From Arenibacter sp040216555 (GTDB taxonomy: Bacteria; Bacteroidota; Bacteroidia; Flavobacteriales; Flavobacteriaceae), in assembly GCA_040216555.1 (NCBI GenBank), contig JAVJOW010000014.1:62001-126000 (forward strand): a stretch of DNA of 64,000 nt, written 5' to 3'. Numbering within the stretch: position 1 is the stretch's first letter; every line of letters begins with the position of its first letter. Shown here in pieces: positions 41,327-48,876 of this stretch. The position numbers were made by a program, and so were the translations under genes. Below the pieces are notes generated by a model. The model saw nothing but the letters and a program-made list of their open reading frames with translations. It had not been told where the DNA came from and ran no database searches.

Positions 41327-41773
41327 ATGGCCAATAGCGATTTTCAAATACTTCTTGCAGATGATGATGAAGACGATTGCATGTTTTTTAAGGAAGCTTT
41401 GAACGAGCTTTCTTTGTGTGCAACATTGAAGACGGTTAACAACGGGGTAGAGCTTATGGATTTTCTTGAAAATAATTTATCCAACCTGCCACAAGTGCTC
41501 TTTTTAGATCTGAATATGCCACGAAAATCTGGAACGGAGTGTTTATCGGAAATAAAGCAATGTGAAAAATTTAGGCATATACCGGTAATAATATATTCTA
41601 CTTCTTCCAATATTGATGTCATGGACCAATTATACTGCCAAGGCGCACAATACTATATTCGCAAACCTGGGGATTTTTCTAATCTTAAATCAGTAATAAG
41701 TAGGACCATCGATCTGATCAAACAAAAAAAAGTATTACAATCCTCTAGAGAAGAATTTGTGATACAACCTTAA
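41327..41773 (+). CDS. single-domain response regulator (Rcp1/CheY-like), upstream of kinase
   Basis: The 148-residue protein is a lone receiver domain. The phospho-acceptor is D61 in VLFLDLNMPRKSG, with the acidic pocket in LLADDDEDD and the conserved lysine in YYIRKPGDF (near 115). There is no output domain, as in phytochrome-linked Rcp1. It ends 5 bp before the multi-PAS kinase gene, so they are co-transcribed and it is the likely partner of that kinase. A second receiver protein of the same type lies on the other side of the kinase, on the opposite strand. Confidence 0.9.
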   Translation: MANSDFQILLADDDEDDCMFFKEALNELSLCATLKTVNNGVELMDFLENNLSNLPQVLFLDLNMPRKSGTECLSEIKQCEKFRHIPVIIYSTSSNIDVMDQLYCQGAQYYIRKPGDFSNLKSVISRTIDLIKQKKVLQSSREEFVIQP

Positions 41774-41778
41774 AGTGG

Positions 41779-44265
41779 ATGAAACTGAATTCAAGCCATA
41801 AAGCAAATAATCTCTCGTTCCTTGAGAATAGTGGCCAAATGGGCGAGCTTATTAGGGAGATGGACTGGGACAATACAACTCTGGGACAAATCAGTGATTG
41901 GCCCGTAAGTTTGCGTACTACCCTGGCCATAATTTTGCACTCATCTTATCCTATGTTTCTTTTTTGGGGTGATGAGCTTATCTGCTTTTATAATGATGCT
42001 TACAGGCCAAGTCTAGGGATAGAAGGAAAACATCCGGCTATCGGAAAAAGTGGTAAAGAAGTTTGGCCGGAAATATGGGATTTCATAGGCCCCTTGATCA
42101 ATGAAGTAGTTACTACCGCTAAACCAGTTTCATATAATGACCAATTGGTTCCATTTTATCGAAATGGGAGCATGGAGGATATATATTGGACATTCTGCTA
42201 TAGTGCCGCTTTTGATGATTATGGAAAGGTAAATGGCGTAGTTGTTACTTGCACAGAAACTACCGAAACCGTAATTACGAAAAAAGAATTGCAAGAAAGT
42301 GAACGTAGGCTTCGCACAATGATTGCTCAAGCACCTGTATCGATAGCTATATTTCAGGGCAAGCATCATGTAACCGAATTGGTAAATTCTCTTGCACTGG
42401 AAATGTGGGGCAGAATGGAGGATGAAGTATTGGGACAGCCACTTCTTGAAGCAATGCCAGAACTTGAGGCGCAAGGAATTAAAGAGTTGCTGGACGAGGT
42501 TTATAGTACTACCAAAACTTTTTCTACTTCAGAATTTCCCGTGCAGATCATGAGGAAAGGAAAATTGAATATGGCCTATCTCAACTTCAGCTTCGAACCA
42601 CTTTTAGACAATAATGGGAAAATTGAAGGTATAATGGCTTTGGGTATTGAAGTTACAAATCAAGTAAATAGCCGCAAGAAAATAGAAGAAAGTGAAAAAA
42701 AATTCAGACTACTGGCCGACTCACTTCCCCAGTTCGTATGGACCTCAGATCCACAAGGCAATTTGAATTATTTTAATCAATCGGTTTTTGAATTTTCTGG
42801 ATTGTCACAGGATCAATTAAAGAATAAAGGATGGTTACATATGGTGCATCCAGAAGACAGGAAAAGAAATTTTAAAACTTGGGAGAATTCGATCACCACC
42901 GGAAAGGATTTTATACTGGAGCATCGCTTTAGAAGGCATGATGGTGAATATCGATGGCAGTTGAGCCGGGCAAAGCCGCAACGTAATGATGACGGAATAA
43001 TACAAATGTGGGTAGGAAGTAGCACTGATATACAGGAACAGAAAATTTTCCTTGATGAATTGGAAAAACAAGTTAGGCAACGTACTGCCGAGCTGGTGGA
43101 ATTGAACGAGTCGCTTAAAAAAAGTGAACAGCGCTACCATCTCATGGTGGAGGAAGTGCAGGACTACGCCATACTTTACTTGAACCCGGATGGAATTGTG
43201 GAGAACTGGAATGCGGGAGCAGAAAAAATTAAGGGCTATAAAGCCGAAGAGATAATTGGTAGAAATTTTTCCAATTTTTATACCGAGGAGGATAGAAATA
43301 GCGGACTTCCCAAAAGGTTATTAGGTTTGGCTGCCAAAAAGGGCAAAGCAGTACAGGAAGGATGGCGTGTAAGGAAAGATAATACTTTGTTTTGGGCAAG
43401 CGTGGTAATCACTGCAATACATAATGAAAAAAAGGAGGTAATAGGATATTCAAAGGTAACCCATGACCTTACGGTAAAGAAAGAATCAGATGATGCACTT
43501 AAGGAAAAGAGGACTGAGCTGGAACAAAAGAACATTGAACTGCAGAAAATGAACAAGGAGCTCCAATCCTTTGCGTACATATCAAGCCATGATCTACAAG
43601 AACCATTAAGAAAAATTCAAACTTTTGCTTCCAGAATAATCGAAAAAGATCAAGATACCCTTTCCGAAAATGGAAAATATTTATTTAAAAGGATGCAATT
43701 GTCCGCAGAGCGGATGCAGTCTCTCATAGAGGATTTGTTGGCCTATTCCCGGACACACAATTTGGAAGGGGATTTTGAGAAAACCAATCTTAATCTTATC
43801 ATAGAGCAAGTGAAGCAGGACCTTAGTGAAGAACTTTTACAGAAAAATGCTGTTATCGAATCCCATAAAAATTGCATGGTCAATATAATTCCATTTCAAT
43901 TTAAGCAACTCTTTTACAACCTGTTAAGTAATTCCTTAAAGTTTTCTAACCCGGAAAAACCGGTGCGCATAACTATAAAAAACGAGTATGTTTATGGTAA
44001 TTCATTGGAAGGTGAAAATTTTGTTGACGACACAAAATATTGCCATATCACTTACTCGGACAACGGTATAGGCTTTGAACAAAAATACAGTGAAAAGATC
44101 TTTGAACTATTCCAGCGCCTATATGGGAGGTCAGAATATCCTGGAACAGGAATTGGACTCGCAATTATAAAACGTATTGTGGAAAATCACCACGGCATTA
44201 TTACGGCACAGAGCGAACTGGGCAAGGGTGCCACTTTTAATATATTTCTCCCGGTGGAGGACTAA
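41779..44265 (+). CDS. cytosolic multi-PAS sensor histidine kinase
   Basis: An 828-residue protein without membrane helices. Four PAS-type sensor regions lie at about 30-165, 180-300, 308-430 (GWLHMVHPEDRKR, a PAS_3 type) and 452-575 (YAILYLNPDGIVENWNAGAE). After a coiled coil comes the HisKA domain with the phosphorylated His604 in ISSHDLQEPLRKIQTF. The HATPase domain has the N box NLLSNSLKFSNP and G boxes YSDNGIGFE and YPGTGIGLAI. The DLQEPLRKI H-box is of the bacteriophytochrome-like class, but no bilin domain is present. With the receiver upstream it forms a two-component pair. The signal is unknown. Confidence 0.92.
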   Translation: MKLNSSHKANNLSFLENSGQMGELIREMDWDNTTLGQISDWPVSLRTTLAIILHSSYPMFLFWGDELICFYNDAYRPSLGIEGKHPAIGKSGKEVWPEIWDFIGPLINEVVTTAKPVSYNDQLVPFYRNGSMEDIYWTFCYSAAFDDYGKVNGVVVTCTETTETVITKKELQESERRLRTMIAQAPVSIAIFQGKHHVTELVNSLALEMWGRMEDEVLGQPLLEAMPELEAQGIKELLDEVYSTTKTFSTSEFPVQIMRKGKLNMAYLNFSFEPLLDNNGKIEGIMALGIEVTNQVNSRKKIEESEKKFRLLADSLPQFVWTSDPQGNLNYFNQSVFEFSGLSQDQLKNKGWLHMVHPEDRKRNFKTWENSITTGKDFILEHRFRRHDGEYRWQLSRAKPQRNDDGIIQMWVGSSTDIQEQKIFLDELEKQVRQRTAELVELNESLKKSEQRYHLMVEEVQDYAILYLNPDGIVENWNAGAEKIKGYKAEEIIGRNFSNFYTEEDRNSGLPKRLLGLAAKKGKAVQEGWRVRKDNTLFWASVVITAIHNEKKEVIGYSKVTHDLTVKKESDDALKEKRTELEQKNIELQKMNKELQSFAYISSHDLQEPLRKIQTFASRIIEKDQDTLSENGKYLFKRMQLSAERMQSLIEDLLAYSRTHNLEGDFEKTNLNLIIEQVKQDLSEELLQKNAVIESHKNCMVNIIPFQFKQLFYNLLSNSLKFSNPEKPVRITIKNEYVYGNSLEGENFVDDTKYCHITYSDNGIGFEQKYSEKIFELFQRLYGRSEYPGTGIGLAIIKRIVENHHGIITAQSELGKGATFNIFLPVED

Positions 44266-44420
44266 AAGACTCTAATTGCAACTTGTAAACACTGCAGTTA
44301 AAAGGTAAAACTTTGATAAATATATCCGGATTATTGATCGGAATTATTTTTCAATCCATTACTTTTTAAGCAAATGCGATGAGTTCATACAGTAAAAATA
44401 TGTGTAGAGTTGTTACGGGT

Positions 44421-44858
44421 CTAGACTACAACCAAAAAATTTAAATCGTCATTGGTTTTTAAGGTTGCATTTTGAAAAGACTTCAAGGATTTATATAATA
44501 CGGTTTTCAATTGATTGAACGAGTTGGGTTTCTTTATGTATAGATTTGCCCCGCCCTCTTGCAGTTGGTCTACTTCATTTTCATTATAGGATGTGGAATA
44601 AATGATTATTTGGATTTCTGAAAATTCGGAGATGTTACGGATATCCGTTAGGCATTCAAATCCGTCCATAAGGGGCATTCGAAGATCTAAAAAAATGGTG
44701 TCAGGCTTGGGGTTACCAGAATATAATTCCGCCATTAGGTCAACCCCATTTTCAAATTGATTTACCGAGGTTTCAATTGGTAATTCGGACAAAGCGTCCA
44801 TAAAAAGTTCTCGATCATCTTGATCATCGTCTGCTATAAAAATGTTAATAGGATTCAT
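44421..44858 (-). CDS. single-domain response regulator, downstream of kinase
   Basis: A 145-residue receiver-only protein with acceptor D58 in TIFLDLRMPLMDG, acidic pocket IADDDQDD and the lysine in NLYIKKPNSF. It is clearly related to the receiver upstream of the kinase (same length, same D-D-D/E-D-D start and IIIYSTS motif) but runs on the opposite strand, convergent with the kinase gene and 155 bp from it. It may compete for phosphate from that kinase. The gap upstream (44859-45366) holds the acyl-CoA dehydrogenase terminator and otherwise no gene that I can support. Confidence 0.9.
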   Translation of the reverse strand: MNPINIFIADDDQDDRELFMDALSELPIETSVNQFENGVDLMAELYSGNPKPDTIFLDLRMPLMDGFECLTDIRNISEFSEIQIIIYSTSYNENEVDQLQEGGANLYIKKPNSFNQLKTVLYKSLKSFQNATLKTNDDLNFLVVV

Positions 44859-45291
44859 AACTGTATATTTTTATTGATTATCTACCGGACAAGGAATACT
44901 ATATTTAAATTGATTTATGCACTTAAATCCTGATTATCATAATAAAGGTATGTCACCATTCCAAATTGGATTACTAATTTTTAGTATCCTCAATTTTTGA
45001 AGGGTTCTAAAATTTCTTGCAAACTGTTTAATCTACACATAATCATAAATTTAGGGGAAGTTTTCAATAAATGATGCGTCAAATGAATAGAATATTAACT
45101 CGAAAAATCTTTTGGTCAATCAGCACAAGTACAAAGTATTTGGAAAATAGGCCTATGCATGGCTGGTATCATTCGCTCTTATAGATTCTGTATTCACTTT
45201 TGTATTTCAGAATGGATCAAGCTTTCTAAATAATACTTAAGGCATTTGCTATTTCTCTGGTAGGAGCCAGTCTATTAATAGTCATAAAATA

Positions 45292-45319
45292 AAGAACCGC
45301 TCTTTTTAGAGCGGTTCTT
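45292..45319 (-). terminator. rho-independent terminator of the acyl-CoA dehydrogenase operon
   Basis: AAGAACCGCTCT (45292-45303) and AGAGCGGTTCTT (45308-45319) form a perfect 12-bp stem with a TTTT loop. On the minus strand it is followed by TATTTTATG. It ends the fad operon about 50 bp after the dehydrogenase stop. Confidence 0.8.
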
Positions 45320-45366
45320 CGGTTGCGCTTCATTACGAAGCATCAGCTTGAGTTAGTCAATCTTTA

Positions 45367-47175
45367 CTAAAAACAATACTTGTTCTCAGCCTTAAGTTTT
45401 TCGGCAATTGTATTCCGCAGTTCAACGATGTTGGGTTGGTTTATATATTTTGTAAACCGTTTTAGGCCCATAAGCATCATGCGTTGCTCATCGCCCTCAG
45501 CCATTGATACTATAGCTTCCTTGCCATTTTTTATAACTGTGTCCACTGCATTGTACAGGTACAATTTGGACATGGCTATTTGTTCTTTTTGGGCCGCTTC
45601 CCCAAATCGTTTTGCATTTTTTTCAGTTCGTAGGATGGCAGATTCTGCCAAATAGATCTCTATCAAAATATTGGATGCAGCCAATAGTAACATTTGATGT
45701 TCATCTAGGGCAGGTCCATATTTTTGGACCGCAGATCCGGCCACCATTAAGAAAACTTTCTTAAGCTTTGCAATCATTTCTTTTTCTTCGGACAACAATT
45801 CGGAATAGTCCGGGGCGTCAAAAGAAGGAATGCCCATTAGTTCATTCCCTACGGCCGTAGCCGGACCCAAAAGATCTACATGCCCTTTCATGGCTTTCTT
45901 AACCAAGAGGCCAACGGATAACATTCTGTTAATCTCATTGGTACCTTCGTATATTCTGGCTATTCGGGCATCTCTCCACGCTGCTTCCATTGGGGTTTCC
46001 TCGGAAAAGCCCATACCGCCAAAAATTTGTATACCCTCGTCAGAGCAGTTCTGTACGTCTTCGGATACGGCAACTTTTAAGATAGAACATTCAATAGCAT
46101 ATTCCTCCACACCTTTAAGTTCTGCTTCCTGATGGCTATTACCGGCCGCCAGGCGCATGGCAATACGATCTTCAATATTTTTAGCAGCCCTATATGAGGC
46201 AGCTTCACCGGCATACAAACTGGTCGCCATTTCTGCCAACTTCGATTTTATTGCCCCGAAATCTACTATCGCTGTTTTAAACTGCTTACGTTCCGTGGCA
46301 TACTTTAAGGCATTGGTAGTAATCCGCCTTTGGGAATCCAAACAGGCGGCCGCTAATTTTATACGTCCAATATTTAAAGCGTTCATGGCAATTTTAAAAC
46401 CATTTCCCCTTTCGGAAAGCATGTTTTCAACTGGTACTACCGTATCGTTAAAGAAAACCTGTCTGGTAGAGGAGGCACGAATTCCCAATTTATGTTCTTC
46501 CTCCCCTAAAGTGATACCATTACTAGGATCATTTTCAACTATAAACCCGGTGATATTTTTGTCATTTTCAATTCGGGCAAAAACAATAAATAATTTGCAG
46601 AAACCGGCATTGGAAATCCACATTTTCTGACCATTGATCTTGTAGTTCTTGCCATCAGCGGAAAGGGTAGCAGTTGTTTTGCCCGAATTGGCATCACTAC
46701 CAGCCCCTGGTTCTGTTAAACAGTAAGCGCCGAACCATTCACCAGTGGCCAATTTTGGGACATATTTTTGCTTTTGGGCCTCTGTACCGTATAATGTAAT
46801 GGGCATGGTACCAATACCGGTATGCGCGCCAAAGGCTGTACTAAAGGAACCACTTCCACTAGAAATATATTCGCAAACGATCATGGTGGAAATAAAGCCC
46901 ATTCCCAATCCCCCATAGGCTTCAGGAACGGCAACACCCAAAAAGCCCATTTCTCCGGCCTTGGTCATTACTTCCTGTGTTAAGGCATAATCCTTGGCTT
47001 CGAAACGATCCCTATTGGCCACAATCTCCCGATCGTTGAACTCAATTACGGAGTCGCGCATCATTTTTTGCTCTTCTGAAAAATCCTCAGGCGTAAAAAT
47101 ATCCTCACAATTGGTTTCCTTAACTAGGAATTGTCCACCCCTTAATATTTCTTTAGTTGTTGTTTCTGTACTCAT
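45367..47175 (-). CDS. acyl-CoA dehydrogenase (large, VLCAD-like)
   Basis: The 602-residue protein has the standard acyl-CoA dehydrogenase fold in residues 20-420 plus a C-terminal helical extension, as in very-long-chain enzymes and their bacterial relatives. FAD and substrate segments are GAYCLTEPGAGSD and MWISNAGFCKLF. The catalytic base is the Glu in RIARIYEGTNEINRM. It catalyses the first oxidation of fatty acyl-CoA in beta-oxidation. It is last in the fad run (marR, fadB-like, thiolase, this gene), separated from the thiolase by 81 bp that contain a palindromic segment. A strong terminator follows. Confidence 0.9.
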   Translation of the reverse strand: MSTETTTKEILRGGQFLVKETNCEDIFTPEDFSEEQKMMRDSVIEFNDREIVANRDRFEAKDYALTQEVMTKAGEMGFLGVAVPEAYGGLGMGFISTMIVCEYISSGSGSFSTAFGAHTGIGTMPITLYGTEAQKQKYVPKLATGEWFGAYCLTEPGAGSDANSGKTTATLSADGKNYKINGQKMWISNAGFCKLFIVFARIENDKNITGFIVENDPSNGITLGEEEHKLGIRASSTRQVFFNDTVVPVENMLSERGNGFKIAMNALNIGRIKLAAACLDSQRRITTNALKYATERKQFKTAIVDFGAIKSKLAEMATSLYAGEAASYRAAKNIEDRIAMRLAAGNSHQEAELKGVEEYAIECSILKVAVSEDVQNCSDEGIQIFGGMGFSEETPMEAAWRDARIARIYEGTNEINRMLSVGLLVKKAMKGHVDLLGPATAVGNELMGIPSFDAPDYSELLSEEKEMIAKLKKVFLMVAGSAVQKYGPALDEHQMLLLAASNILIEIYLAESAILRTEKNAKRFGEAAQKEQIAMSKLYLYNAVDTVIKNGKEAIVSMAEGDEQRMMLMGLKRFTKYINQPNIVELRNTIAEKLKAENKYCF

Positions 47176-47197
47176 TGTTCGTGTTGTTAAGTTTTAT

Positions 47198-47251
47198 AAT
47201 ATGTATTGAAGGGTATATTGAAATAGCGATCGCTTCAATATATATGTATTG
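47198..47251. repeat. nested palindromes in the thiolase/dehydrogenase gap
   Basis: TATATTGAA (47214-47222) and TTCAATATA (47234-47242) are inverted repeats around the palindrome AGCGATCGCT (47225-47234). ATGTATTGAA nearby adds further copies of the TATTGA core, which also appears in the inverted repeats around the pseudogene at 48488-48833. Confidence 0.55.
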
Positions 47252-47256
47252 TAATC

Positions 47257-48447
47257 TTAATTTAAAAATTCAAAAATCCCCGCTGCTCCCTGCCCAGTAC
47301 CCACGCACATGGTTACCATGCCGTATTTACCTTTCATATCCCTCTTTCTCATCTCATCAAAAAGCTGAACGGACAACTTGGCTCCGGTACAACCCAATGG
47401 GTGGCCAAGAGCAATTGCGCCCCCATTTACATTGACTATATCATTATTTAAGCCAAGTTCGCGGATTACTGCCAATGACTGTGAAGCGAAGGCTTCGTTT
47501 AATTCGATCAATTCGATATCGTTCTGTTTGAGACCGGCTTGTTTTAGCGCCTTTGGAATAGCTTTTACAGGCCCTATTCCCATGATTCTGGGTTCAACTC
47601 CGGCAGCAGCATAATTGACCAATCTTGCAATAGGTTCCAATCCTAACTCTTTTACCATATCCTCACTCATGACCAGTACAAAAGCAGCTCCGTCGCTCAT
47701 CTGTGAGGAATTACCGGCAGTAACACTTCCCCCGGCCGCGAAAACCGGTCTCAGTCCTGCCAAGGCTTCCTTGCTGGTACCTTTTCGGGGTCCTTCATCT
47801 TTGGTCACTGTGTATTTTTTAGTAGCCTTCTTTCCATTATCATCAACGTATATTTGTTCTACTTCAATAGGAACGATCTGACTTTGAAAACGATCCTCTG
47901 CCTGTGCCCTAAGCGCTTTCATATGCGAGTTAAAGGCAAACTCGTCTTGGTCCTCACGGGATACTTTGAATTGTTTGGCTACCGCTTCAGCAGTATTTCC
48001 CATACCCCAGTAATAATCTTCGTGACCGGCCTTTGCCAAATCGTAATTGAGTTCCGTTTTATATCCCGTCATCGGTACGGCACTCATGCTTTCTGCACCG
48101 CCTGCAATAATACAGTCGGCCATACCTGCTTGAATTTTTGCGGTGGCTATACCAATAGTCTCTATTCCGGAGGAACAAAATCTATTTACGGTAACCCCAG
48201 GTACATCAACAATATTAAGTCCCATTAAGGAAATTAATCGGGCCATGTTAAGGCCTTGTGAACCTTCTGGCATGGCGTTTCCAACAATGACGTCATCAAT
48301 GCGTTTTTTGTCCAATTGTGGCAACTCATTCATCATATACGCTATGGTTTCGGCAGCTAGCTCATCCGTTCTTTTAAAACGGAAAACACCTTTTGGAGCT
48401 TTTCCTACTGCAGTCCTATATGCTTTTACTATAAATGCTTGTTTCAT
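47257..48447 (-). CDS. fadA: acetyl-CoA acyltransferase (3-ketoacyl-CoA thiolase)
   Basis: This 396-residue thiolase cleaves 3-ketoacyl-CoA with CoA in the last step of beta-oxidation. The nucleophilic cysteine is in VNRFCSSGIETIG near residue 90. The histidine motif is GGAIALGHPLGCTGAK near 350, and the second active cysteine is in MCVGTGQGAAGIF near 385. Length and motif order are standard for the FadA degradative group. It belongs to the fad run and would normally follow the fadB-like gene directly, but here an insertion of about 416 bp with a broken gene lies between them. The left inverted repeat starts 8 bp upstream of its ATG. Confidence 0.93.
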   Translation of the reverse strand: MKQAFIVKAYRTAVGKAPKGVFRFKRTDELAAETIAYMMNELPQLDKKRIDDVIVGNAMPEGSQGLNMARLISLMGLNIVDVPGVTVNRFCSSGIETIGIATAKIQAGMADCIIAGGAESMSAVPMTGYKTELNYDLAKAGHEDYYWGMGNTAEAVAKQFKVSREDQDEFAFNSHMKALRAQAEDRFQSQIVPIEVEQIYVDDNGKKATKKYTVTKDEGPRKGTSKEALAGLRPVFAAGGSVTAGNSSQMSDGAAFVLVMSEDMVKELGLEPIARLVNYAAAGVEPRIMGIGPVKAIPKALKQAGLKQNDIELIELNEAFASQSLAVIRELGLNNDIVNVNGGAIALGHPLGCTGAKLSVQLFDEMRKRDMKGKYGMVTMCVGTGQGAAGIFEFLN

Positions 48448-48454
48448 TTTATTT

Positions 48455-48466
48455 TAGTATTGAGAT
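48455..48466. repeat. left inverted repeat of the inserted element
   Basis: TAGTATTGAGAT here is the exact inverse of ATCTCAATACTA at 48859-48870. It begins 8 bp from the thiolase ATG, and further TAGTAT/GAGTATTGAGA copies follow at 48469-48487. Confidence 0.75.
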
Positions 48467-48487
48467 ATTAGTATAGAGTATTGAGAA

Positions 48488-48833
48488 TCATAATTTTCGT
48501 TGAAATGAATAGTTCATTTTTTGGATTTCAATACGTGTTTCAATTACTGGTTGTACTTTTTTTTGTAACTAAATTTAAGTCGATCAATAAAATTAATTCT
48601 GTGTGCAGTTCATATGCAGAACCATTTGCTATGCTCAAAAAATGCTTAAATTCTTTGTTTGAATTTCTTCCAGCTCCTTCAGCAATATTTTAAGGAATCG
48701 AGATTGAACTTCTTTTAATTTGAGAGATAAGTCCGAATTTTTCATCTGTCGGCAATTCTGAGACAAGTTGATAGACAGATTTCGTTAATTCCATAGACTT
48801 CTTCCATATTATTAAATCCTCAACCTTATGCAT
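48488..48833 (-). pseudogene. four helix bundle protein (S23/IVP family), disrupted
   Basis: The minus-strand frame from the ATG at 48833 reads MHKVEDLIIWKKSMELTKSV, then FGLISQIKRSSISIP, then a TAA stop (48690-48692), then in the same frame NIAEGAGRNSNKEFKHFLSI. SIPSNIAEGAGR is the hallmark of the four-helix-bundle family related to 23S rRNA intervening-sequence proteins and to DGR accessory proteins, so the stop replaces one conserved residue. A second lesion is a frameshift in an A8 tract (48557-48564): the following frame gives VQPVIETRIEIQKMN and a stop at 48488. Both lesions make a working protein unlikely. It sits between inverted repeats inside the fad operon. Recoding cannot be excluded but is unlikely. 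Confidence 0.85.
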
Positions 48834-48858
48834 TGGTCTCTAATTACTAGATACTCAA

Positions 48859-48870
48859 ATCTCAATACTA
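48859..48870. repeat. right inverted repeat of the inserted element
   Basis: ATCTCAATACTA is the exact inverse of the left repeat and ends 6 bp before the stop codon of the fadB-like gene (48877-48879). Confidence 0.75.
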
Positions 48871-48876
48871 GCGGCG

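Noticed and set aside
45071..45187. A 38-codon plus-strand ORF in the gap 44859-45366
   Set aside because: It has no paralogue, motif or promoter, and is short enough to be chance.
47225..47234. AGCGATCGCT as a cyanobacterial HIP1-type site hinting at transfer
   Set aside because: A single octamer palindrome is expected by chance and the flanking genes have normal composition.
48481..48693. A 70-codon plus-strand ORF in the fadB-fadA gap
   Set aside because: It is the antisense of the four-helix-bundle pseudogene; the minus-strand reading is clearly the real family.
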